From positions 1,736,001-1,800,000 of the forward strand of contig JADKGW010000001.1 of NCBI GenBank assembly GCA_016722075.1: a stretch of DNA of 64,000 nt, read 5' to 3'. The translations under genes were made by a program, and so were the position numbers. The stretch comes from Candidatus Kouleothrix ribensis. GTDB taxonomy: Bacteria > Chloroflexota > Chloroflexia > Chloroflexales > Roseiflexaceae. Positions within the stretch are counted from its first letter, which is position 1. Every line of letters starts with the position of its first letter. The notes beneath the pieces were generated by a model. It had not been told where the DNA came from, did no database searches, and saw nothing but the letters and a program-made list of their open reading frames with translations. Below, piece after piece: positions 58,024-64,000 of the stretch.

Positions 58024-59088
58024 ATGACTGTTACGACCACTCGTCGAATTGGTGTTCTCACAAGCGGTGGCGATGCGCCGGGCCTCAACGCGGTGATCCG
58101 CGCCGTCGTCAAAACGGCCAACGGCCTGGGCTACGAAGTGCTAGGCATTCAACGCGGCTACGAGGGCTTGATTGGCGAGCCAGACTTTCGGATCCTGACC
58201 GGTGCCGACGTGAGCGGGCTATTGCCGATGGGCGGCACCATCCTACAGACGACCAACAAAGGCCACTTTGGCGGCAAGCGTGTTGCCACCGCCGAGGACG
58301 ACCCGTACCAGGAGGCCTTTGCGAATATTCAGAAGTTGGGCCTGAACGGCCTGATCACGATTGGCGGCGAAGGCACGCAGTCGATCGCGCTTGATCTCGC
58401 GCGTATGGGCGCTCCGGTGATTGGCGTGCCAAAGACGATCGACAACGACCTGGCCGGCACCGACCGCACATTCGGCTTCGATACTGCGCTTCAGGTGGCC
58501 ACCGATGCGATCGACCGCCTGCACACCACTGCTGCCAGCCACAATCGCGTGATGGTGCTCGAAGTGATGGGCCGCCACGCCGGCTGGATCGCCCTGCATT
58601 CGGGCATCGCCGGCGGCTCCGATGTGATCATCATCCCCGAGATCCCGTTCGATGTGCAAAAGGTTGCCGACAAGATCATGGAGCGCGAGCAGTTCGGCAA
58701 TACCTTCAGCATCGTGGTGGTAGCCGAAGGCGCCTCGCCCAAGGGCGGCACTGCGTTTTACATGGCACCTGGCCGCCTTGGCGGTGTCGGCACCACGCTC
58801 ACCGAGCAGCTGGCGCAGATCACCGGCAAAGATTGCCGCACCGTCGTGCTGGGGCACTTGCAGCGCGGCGGCCCACCCACGCCCTATGATCGTATTCTGG
58901 CTACGCGCTTCGGCGCGGCGGCTGTCACCGCGTTGAACGACGGCATCACCTGCGAGATGGTCGCGCTGCGCGCACAGGATATCATTACAGTGCCGCTTGA
59001 AGAGGCCTGCGGTCACCTCAAGACGGTGCGCCCGCATAGCGACCTGGTGCGCACCGCGCGCGGCCTGGGCGTAGGCTTCGGCGACTAA
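58024..59088 (+). CDS. pfkA: 6-phosphofructokinase (group III, ATP-type residues)
   Basis: A 354-residue glycolytic enzyme that phosphorylates fructose 6-phosphate. LTSGGDAPGLNAVIRAVV, GVPKTIDNDLAGTDRTFGFDTA, VMVLEVMGRHAGWIAL and GHLQRGGPPTPYDRILATRFG are diagnostic (in pieces). The motif after the phosphate loop is GGEGTQ: Gly117 occupies the position where PPi-using enzymes carry Asp, so ATP is the predicted donor, and the Glu (not Asp) in GGEGT fits the group III subfamily of actinobacteria and Chloroflexi. GGAGG lies eight bases upstream. It is closely spaced (61 bases) after the solute-binding lipoprotein. Confidence 0.94.
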   Translation: MTVTTTRRIGVLTSGGDAPGLNAVIRAVVKTANGLGYEVLGIQRGYEGLIGEPDFRILTGADVSGLLPMGGTILQTTNKGHFGGKRVATAEDDPYQEAFANIQKLGLNGLITIGGEGTQSIALDLARMGAPVIGVPKTIDNDLAGTDRTFGFDTALQVATDAIDRLHTTAASHNRVMVLEVMGRHAGWIALHSGIAGGSDVIIIPEIPFDVQKVADKIMEREQFGNTFSIVVVAEGASPKGGTAFYMAPGRLGGVGTTLTEQLAQITGKDCRTVVLGHLQRGGPPTPYDRILATRFGAAAVTALNDGITCEMVALRAQDIITVPLEEACGHLKTVRPHSDLVRTARGLGVGFGD

Positions 59089-59091
59089 CCG

Positions 59092-59143
59092 CCCACCTGC
59101 GTGGGTTTAATGGGGAGGTTTGGCGGGGCGCGCTCCGCCAAAC
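59092..59143 (+). terminator. tandem hairpins after pfkA
   Basis: CCCAC (59092-59096)/GTGGG (59101-59105) followed by TTT, and then GTTTGGCGG (59118-59126)/CCGCCAAAC (59135-59143) with an 8-base loop. The second lacks a T-run. Confidence 0.5.
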
Positions 59144-59156
59144 TCTACACGACACA

Positions 59157-59387
59157 ATGGATCTGCTCTGGCTCGGCTACGATGGTTTATCCGTCCGCTA
59201 CATCGACGTAGCGGCGATACTGCTGTACCACCCCTCGCTCGACGCGCGCATCATCGGCACCTATGGGCGCGTCCCCGCCACCGTGCGCGCGGTTGTCGTC
59301 ACTGGCGACGGCGCATACCTACCGTCGAGTTGGCCGGCCAAACACCTGCGCCAGCGTTGGTCGAGCTGGCGCGGCGCGCGGGCCTGA
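59157..59387 (+). CDS. short hypothetical protein (doubtful)
   Basis: A 76-codon frame with G/C-rich third positions, unlike the bases that follow it. The product (LLWLGYDGLSVRYIDVAAIL, TVRAVVVTGDGAYLPSSWPA, LRQRWSSW) has a faint KilA-N/APSES-like look, but no family is recognised. There is no Shine-Dalgarno sequence, and it lies right after the pfkA hairpins. It may be a small gene, a remnant of a larger one, or chance. Confidence 0.35.
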   Translation: MDLLWLGYDGLSVRYIDVAAILLYHPSLDARIIGTYGRVPATVRAVVVTGDGAYLPSSWPAKHLRQRWSSWRGARA

Positions 59388-59683
59388 GCAGCCCGGCATA
59401 CCTCTTCCACCTCGCTCTACGGAACCGTACCTGCTTTGCTGCTATTTCGTTGCATGCTTCAGGACGCCAACGCAGTACACTATGGCCAGTTACGCATGGT
59501 TCTTGCGAACCATGCGGTTATGCGCATACCAAATTGGCGTGATCGCATATGGTTTCGGGTGCGCGCACGGCTTTGCCGCCCCCCAGCACCTGTATGCATC
59601 CAATACGCTACCGGAACGGCTCGCAGTGTTAGCGAACTGTAATTCTCACAGGGTAGTTGCAATCCATATCTAGAGGTATAGTC
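59388..59683. other. gene-free stretch with a perfect hairpin, upstream of the Rsb-type operon
   Basis: 296 bases of lower G+C. CGCATGGTTC (59493-59502), loop TTGC, GAACCATGCG (59507-59516) is a perfect 10-bp hairpin or operator. No clear sigma70 promoter is seen for the operon at 59684; AGAGGT lies six bases before its ATG. Confidence 0.5.
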
Positions 59684-60121
59684 ATGGAGATAGTAACGTG
59701 CGCCATTGGCCGCGAGGTCGATGTCTACCTGGCAATTGGGCGCGGGCGCGATATGGCCACCGCGCTGGGCTTCGATGAGATCGACCGCACCCGCATTGAG
59801 ATCGTCATCCTGGAGCTGACCCGCAATATCCTCGTGCATGCCGGAAGTGGCCAGCTGCGCCTTGAGATGCTGGCCGACGGCGAGCGCCGTGGCATCGCGG
59901 TGATCGCTACCGACCAGGCCAACGGCATCGCCGATATCGATCTGGCGCTGCGCGATGGCTACAGCACCGCGCAAACGCTCGGGGCCGGGCTGCCGGGCGT
60001 GCGCCGCCTGATGGACGAATTTGCGATTACGTCGCAGGTGGGCCAGGGCACCAGCGTGCGGGCGGTGAAGTGGCTGAGCCGCCCACGGCTGGCCGGGATC
60101 CAGGGAGGGCGGCAATCGTGA
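59684..60121 (+). CDS. RsbT/RsbW-like anti-sigma-type serine kinase
   Basis: A 145-residue HATPase-fold protein. EIVILELTRNILVHAG is the N-box (Asn binds Mg-ATP), IAVIATDQANGIADID the G1-like region, and GAGLPGVRRLMDEFAI with QVGQGTSVRAVKWL the G2 region. GLPGVRRLMDEF is closer to RsbT, which phosphorylates STAS proteins, than to RsbW. It is the first gene of a three-gene operon: its TGA overlaps the GTG of the phosphatase gene. No STAS protein is in the operon. Membrane-free, cytoplasmic. Confidence 0.88.
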   Translation: MEIVTCAIGREVDVYLAIGRGRDMATALGFDEIDRTRIEIVILELTRNILVHAGSGQLRLEMLADGERRGIAVIATDQANGIADIDLALRDGYSTAQTLGAGLPGVRRLMDEFAITSQVGQGTSVRAVKWLSRPRLAGIQGGRQS

Positions 60122-60693
60122 CGATCTCCTGGGGCGCGGTCTGCCGCGCAAAACAAGGCCAGCTGGTGTCGGGCGATATCTACCTTGTGCAAGAGTACTC
60201 GGCAGGCCAGGTAATCGCAGCAGTGATCGACGGCCTGGGTGGCGGCAGCGAGGCCGAGCATGCAGCCCGGCTGGCCGAGCAGACGCTGCTCAGCTCGCCT
60301 GAGCTGCCACTCCAAGAGCTGACCCGCCGCTCGCATGCGGCACTGCACGGCACGCGCGGCGCTGTGATCGGGGTGCTGCGGCTCGAACTCGACAATAGCG
60401 TGGCCGCGTACGTCGGCGTCGGTAATATTGGTATGCAGGTGTATAGCCGCCAGCCGATCAAGCCGATCTCGAAAAATGGCATCATCGGGTTCCGCTTACC
60501 AACCCTGCTCGAATTACGTTATGTCTACGACCCTGGCGATATCTTTGTGCTCTACAGCGACGGGATCTCGAGCCAGTTTGCCCAGGATGGAACAATCGAT
60601 ATCAAGCAGCCGCCCCAGCAGTTAGCCGAGCGTGTGCTGGCTTCCTACGGTAAGCTCAGCGATGATGCGACGGTGGTTGTGATTAAAACATAG
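60118..60693 (+). CDS. RsbX/SpoIIE-like PP2C serine phosphatase
   Basis: A 191-residue minimal PPM phosphatase. Metal-binding residues occur in SGDIYLV (first Asp), AAVIDGLGGGSEAEHAA (Asp-Gly), FVLYSDGISSQF (Asp) and SDDATVVVI (Asp-Asp), all in the expected order, as in RsbX, which removes phosphate from STAS-domain partners and so resets the switch started by RsbT. The start is GTG at 60118, overlapping the RsbT-like stop (GTGA) and preceded by GGGAGGG nine bases upstream. It ends 1 base before the next gene's ATG. Tight coupling supports joint function. Confidence 0.85.
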   Translation: MTISWGAVCRAKQGQLVSGDIYLVQEYSAGQVIAAVIDGLGGGSEAEHAARLAEQTLLSSPELPLQELTRRSHAALHGTRGAVIGVLRLELDNSVAAYVGVGNIGMQVYSRQPIKPISKNGIIGFRLPTLLELRYVYDPGDIFVLYSDGISSQFAQDGTIDIKQPPQQLAERVLASYGKLSDDATVVVIKT

Positions 60694-60694
60694 C

Positions 60695-63445
60695 ATGATG
60701 AATACGCCGTTGCGCCACTGGTTAATCGAACACCGCGAGCCACTCCTCGCGCACTGGCAGCTGCTGATCGAGCAGCAAGCCGGCGCACTTGTGGCGCACC
60801 ACCAGCCTACCCCGGCGCTGAACGGCTCGGCGGGCTTCCCGGCCGAACGCACTATCTTGCTGGCATCGTTGTACGAGGGGCTGGTCGATGCTGCCGGCGA
60901 CGATGTCGCGCCGCTGAATGACCGCCTGCGCCACCTGCATGCATTGCGCCAGCAACCGGGCGAGGCCGATCTGCCGCGCTATCTGTCGATCATGGCTCAG
61001 CTGCGCCGCGCCGGCTGGGATCTGCTGAGCGATAGCGCGCATATGCCCACTAGTGTGGGCGAGTTCGAAACCTGGCGCAACCTGATCGAGCAGTTCGATC
61101 GCCTGATCGAACAGACCACCCAGGCCCTGGCCGAGCAGTGGGTCTCGGCCGCCGGGGTGCTGCAGCACGAGTTGCACGAGACCAAGCTGCTGGTCGAGAG
61201 CCTGTATCACGACGCCGAGGCCACCGACCGCACCACCCTGCAGGTGTCGAACCTCAACCAGATCGCCCAGGGCCTCTCGGCAAACATGGATCGTACCCAG
61301 CAGCTCGAGATCGTCGGCTCGACTCTGCGCGCCACGCTCGAGGTTGCACTCCTCTCGATCTGGCTGTTCGACGCCGAGGCCCAGGCGCTGATCCTCGCAC
61401 GCAGCTGGGGCCACGATACGGCATGCCCGCCACTTGGCACCGCCGACACCCCGGCAGTAGCCGAAGACCTGATGCTCCGCGCGTTTCGCGGCGGCGAGAT
61501 TGTCGCTGTGAAAACCGCCGACCCGGCCAAGCAGGGGCCGTGGTATCGGCCGGGCCACGCCGTGCTGAACGTGCCAATGATTGTGCAGGGCCAGGTGGTT
61601 GGCGTAATTGCCATCCAGGATGCCTCGAACCAAACCTTCCTCGATCGCTCGCAGCAGGAGTTCGTCAAGTCGGCCGCCAGCCAGGCGGCGATTGCGCTCG
61701 AAAACACGCGCCTCTATAACGAGGTGCTGCGCTTCAACTCGGTGCTCGAGCAGCGGATCGCCGAGCGCACCAACCAGCTGAAGATCGAGCGCGACACCCT
61801 CGAGACGGTCAATCAGATTGCGATCGAGACCAGCAGCACACTCGACCGCGACTTGCTGCTCGAGGCGTCACTGACCGCACTGGCCAAGCTGGTTGGGGTC
61901 AAGTACGGCTCGATCATGCTGGTCGAGGCCGAGACCGACCACCTGATCGACTGTGCGGTGCTCGGCCGCACCGGCGAGATCGGCTATACACGCTTTGCCA
62001 TGGGCCAGGGGATCGTTGGCTGGGTGGCCCAGCATAAGCGGCCGGCGATCGTGCCGGATGTATGCGCCGACCCGCGCTGGGTGCCGCTACCCGACACCAA
62101 CGGCGAGATGCGCAAGACAACCGGCTCGATGATTGCGGTGCCGCTGATCGCCCATCACCAGACATTGGGCGTGCTGCTGCTCTCGCACGAGCAGATCGGC
62201 TACTTCAACGACGACCACCTGCGCCTGCTCAACGCCTCGGCCGGCCAGATCGCGATCGGCATCAACAACGCCCAGCTGTATACCGAGATCGAGAAAGAGC
62301 TGCTACACCGCAGCGAAATGTTCCAACGCCAGGAGTCCGAAGCCAGCCAGAGCCAGGCCATCCTGCAGAGCCTCTCGGACGGCGTGATCGTGTGTGGCGA
62401 AGACGGCGCGGTGCTGACGGCCAACATGGCCTGCGAGCGCATTCTCGAACGCTCGATCGAAGAGCTGGTGATCTGGAATCTGCCCGAGCTGCTGCGCCGG
62501 CTGCTGGGGCGCCGCGCCGACGAGGTGCCGGTCGAGGAGCTACTGGCGCGACCGATCGATGCATACCACAAGCTACGTTCGTTCGCTACCGTGTTCCAAA
62601 TGGGCACGCGCATGATCAGCATTACACTCGGGCCGGTGCTGAATAGCAAAGACGCGCTCATGGGCGCGGTGGCGCTGTTCCGCGACATCACGCGCGAGGT
62701 CGAGTCCGACCGGCTGAAGACCGAGTTCATCGGCACGGTGTCGCACGAGCTGCGCACGCCCATGACCTCGATCAAAGGCTTCACGCAGCTGCTGTCGATG
62801 GGCAGCCTTGGCCCGGTCAACGACACACAGAAAGAGTTCTTGCAGATCATCCAGACCAACGCCGAGCGCATGATCTCGATCATCAACGACCTGCTCGACA
62901 TCACCAAGATCGAGACTGGCAGCGTCGAGCTCGACTTGCGCCCGCTGCACCTGGCCGAGACGCTCAGCACGGTGATGATGGAGTTGCAGCCGGCCATCCG
63001 CGAGCGTGAGCACGAGCTTGTGATCAGCATCCCGCCCGGCCTGCCGCTGGTGCGTGCCGATAGCCGGCGGCTCAACCAGATTCTGGGCAATGTGCTTTCG
63101 AACGCAGTCAAGTATACGCCGCGCGGCGGCAAGATCGAGTTGGATGCCCGCGAGGTAGGCAGCGATGGCGTGCCCGAGCAGTGGCGCGATGGCTTGAAGC
63201 CCGACGCGCGCTACGCGCTGGTCGAGATCCGCGACTCCGGCGTGGGTATCGCGGCTGAGGATCTCGATCGGATCTTCGACCGCTTCTACCGCACCGAGAA
63301 CCCGCTGAAGGTTGAGGCCGGCGGCACCGGGCTGGGCCTATCGCTGGTGCGACCACTGATCGAGCTGTTTGGCGGGCGGATCTGGGTGCAGAGCGTGCTC
63401 GGCGAGGGCAGCACCTTCAGTATGCTCATCCCGGCTGCGTTGTAG
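60695..63445 (+). CDS. RsbRD_N-like - GAF - GAF - PAS - HisKA - HATPase sensor kinase
   Basis: A 916-residue cytoplasmic sensor. The N-terminus (1-150, all helical, LIEHREPLLAHWQLLIEQQAG) resembles the RsbRD N-terminal domain of stressosome proteins. GAF1 covers about 185-345, a coiled coil 345-372, GAF2 about 378-528, PAS about 550-665. The H-box FIGTVSHELRTPM puts the phospho-acceptor at His684; the ATPase domain has LSNAVKYTP, EIRDSGVGIA and GGTGLGLSLVRPL. No receiver is attached and no regulator gene follows. It begins 1 base after the phosphatase gene, so it belongs to the same transcript as the RsbT/RsbX pair. Confidence 0.9.
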   Translation: MMNTPLRHWLIEHREPLLAHWQLLIEQQAGALVAHHQPTPALNGSAGFPAERTILLASLYEGLVDAAGDDVAPLNDRLRHLHALRQQPGEADLPRYLSIMAQLRRAGWDLLSDSAHMPTSVGEFETWRNLIEQFDRLIEQTTQALAEQWVSAAGVLQHELHETKLLVESLYHDAEATDRTTLQVSNLNQIAQGLSANMDRTQQLEIVGSTLRATLEVALLSIWLFDAEAQALILARSWGHDTACPPLGTADTPAVAEDLMLRAFRGGEIVAVKTADPAKQGPWYRPGHAVLNVPMIVQGQVVGVIAIQDASNQTFLDRSQQEFVKSAASQAAIALENTRLYNEVLRFNSVLEQRIAERTNQLKIERDTLETVNQIAIETSSTLDRDLLLEASLTALAKLVGVKYGSIMLVEAETDHLIDCAVLGRTGEIGYTRFAMGQGIVGWVAQHKRPAIVPDVCADPRWVPLPDTNGEMRKTTGSMIAVPLIAHHQTLGVLLLSHEQIGYFNDDHLRLLNASAGQIAIGINNAQLYTEIEKELLHRSEMFQRQESEASQSQAILQSLSDGVIVCGEDGAVLTANMACERILERSIEELVIWNLPELLRRLLGRRADEVPVEELLARPIDAYHKLRSFATVFQMGTRMISITLGPVLNSKDALMGAVALFRDITREVESDRLKTEFIGTVSHELRTPMTSIKGFTQLLSMGSLGPVNDTQKEFLQIIQTNAERMISIINDLLDITKIETGSVELDLRPLHLAETLSTVMMELQPAIREREHELVISIPPGLPLVRADSRRLNQILGNVLSNAVKYTPRGGKIELDAREVGSDGVPEQWRDGLKPDARYALVEIRDSGVGIAAEDLDRIFDRFYRTENPLKVEAGGTGLGLSLVRPLIELFGGRIWVQSVLGEGSTFSMLIPAAL

Positions 63446-63466
63446 CTTGCGCGCTGCCCAGGCGCC

Positions 63467-63865
63467 CTACTGCGGCAGCGCTACATCCTGGTCGAACGCG
63501 GCAACATAGTCCTTCCCCGCGATCGTCGCATGAACCTTCACGACCCACCGGCCATCCATGGTGAACACCGCCTTGATGCGGTAGCGGCCATTGCCGATCG
63601 GCTCGCCGAGTGGCTGGTTCGAGCTCATCGGCATGGCCGGCATATCTTGTTCGAGGAACACCAGCGCACCCTCGATCGGCGCGCCGGCAGCATCGGACAA
63701 GCCCACCACCACATCGTAGTCTTGCAGCACCGCGATCGACGCAGGCCGTTCGAGCGCGATCGTCACCCCGTCGACGGTTTGGCGCGCGACGCTCGTGCCA
63801 CCTGCGCCGCCACAGGCCACCAGCAGCAGCAGCAGCAGCCCGGCCCAGCATAGCCTCACCCACAT
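63467..63865 (-). CDS. FixH/YtkA-like lipoprotein
   Basis: A 132-residue exported lipoprotein with lipobox LLVAC (Cys18), followed by a short Gly-rich tether and a small Ig-like beta sandwich. The sandwich shows VVVGLSDAAGAPIEGALVFLEQDMPAMPMSSNQP (in segments) with the Met-Pro-Ala-Met-Pro-Met patch, and RYRIKAVFTMDGRWVVKV, the FixH/YtkA pattern. Such proteins are thought to deliver or handle copper or to assist heme-copper oxidase assembly; here the Met-rich loop suggests copper. GAGGAACGT precedes the ATG. It lies 37 bases after the stop of the truncated gene at the window end. Confidence 0.8.
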   Translation of the reverse strand: MWVRLCWAGLLLLLLVACGGAGGTSVARQTVDGVTIALERPASIAVLQDYDVVVGLSDAAGAPIEGALVFLEQDMPAMPMSSNQPLGEPIGNGRYRIKAVFTMDGRWVVKVHATIAGKDYVAAFDQDVALPQ

Positions 63866-63902
63866 ACGTTCCTCGCCCTAACGGTAGCGACCACGCACAG
63901 CG

Positions 63903-64000
63903 TTAGCCGGGCGCCTGCTCGGCGCCCTGGCCGGCGGCCGGCGGCGTGCCCAATGGGTAGCGTAGCGATACCAGAAACCCGATGATCATATGCTCGATAT
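63903..64000 (-). CDS. C-terminal end of an unidentified protein (partial)
   Basis: The minus-strand frame ends in TAA at 63903-63905 and reads back to the window edge as IEHMIIGFLVSLRYPLGTP followed by a Pro/Ala/Gln-rich tail. The hydrophobic start suggests a membrane helix near the C-terminus. The 37-base gap to the FixH-like gene suggests one operon. Too short to identify. Confidence 0.55.
   Translation of the reverse strand, partial: IEHMIIGFLVSLRYPLGTPPAAGQGAEQAPG

Noticed and set aside
59623..59660. sigmaB-like GTTAGC...GGGTAG upstream of the Rsb-type operon
   Set aside because: Spacer is 17 bases rather than 12-14 and both boxes are weak.
1..64000. CRISPR arrays, transposase genes, phage genes
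   Set aside because: No regular spaced repeats, no DDE/integrase motifs and no structural phage proteins were seen.

Overview
This is a G+C-rich bacterial chromosome segment that most resembles a member of the Chloroflexota, class Chloroflexia (Roseiflexus/Kouleothrix-like). That placement is an inference from gene content: a roadblock + MglA + DUF4388 cluster, a DUF512 radical-SAM protein, DUF2723 and other GT-C enzymes, multi-GAF histidine kinases, GTG starts with strong Shine-Dalgarno sequences, and the style of the intergenic repeats. I see no rRNA, no tRNA, no CRISPR array, no transposase and no prophage. The gene set is mostly housekeeping plus signalling.

Layout. 1-7.4 kb (+): an envelope/glycan block with the end of a glycosyltransferase, a LamG-like lipoprotein, a secreted beta-propeller-like protein, a GT4 glycosyltransferase, a methyltransferase and a GT-C membrane enzyme. 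7.4-13.2 kb (-): hybrid histidine kinase, xanthine phosphoribosyltransferase, a TPR protein, RNase PH. 13.6-17.3 kb (+): DUF697 protein, MurA (active-site Cys replaced by Asp) and three small membrane proteins. A 223-bp MITE-like nested palindrome (17341-17563) follows. 17.6-25.3 kb (-): REC-GAF-GAF-PAS kinase, HisIE, PurH, the DUF4388/MglA/roadblock polarity-type cluster and an orphan HTH protein. 25.8-30.6 kb (-): Der GTPase, GAF-GAF-HD-GYP c-di-GMP phosphodiesterase, radical-SAM DUF512 protein. 30.9-41.2 kb: an exported unknown protein (+), then on the minus strand a DUF2723 GT-C enzyme with a DUF421 protein, an ECF sigma factor, a NarL-type two-component pair, ScpA, an HD protein and the primary sigma factor RpoD. 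41.2-41.8 kb is an AT-rich control region with DnaA-box-like repeats and perfect palindromes. 41.8-50.4 kb: PyrF, a quinone oxidoreductase (-), SmpB, an alkyltransferase-like protein, an ADP-ribosylglycohydrolase with lectin-like tail next to ribokinase, and a GT39-type enzyme. 50.5-59.1 kb: MalT-like regulator (-), phasin-like protein behind a consensus promoter, FAH-family enzyme (-), an SDR lacking its catalytic Tyr, a gluzincin-like orphan (-), an oligopeptide-binding-type lipoprotein with a probable leaderless mRNA, and PfkA. 59.7-63.4 kb (+): a tight RsbT-like kinase / RsbX-like phosphatase / giant sensor kinase operon. The window ends with a FixH-like lipoprotein and a truncated gene (-).

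How the genes work together. Purine, histidine and pyrimidine genes (xpt, purH, hisIE, pyrF) are scattered singletons. The regulatory theme is dense: four histidine kinases, an HD-GYP protein, a partner-switching pair, a small-GTPase switch, an ECF sigma factor and a MalT-type regulator. Recurrent extended -10 promoters (TGnTATAAT) precede many of the genes.
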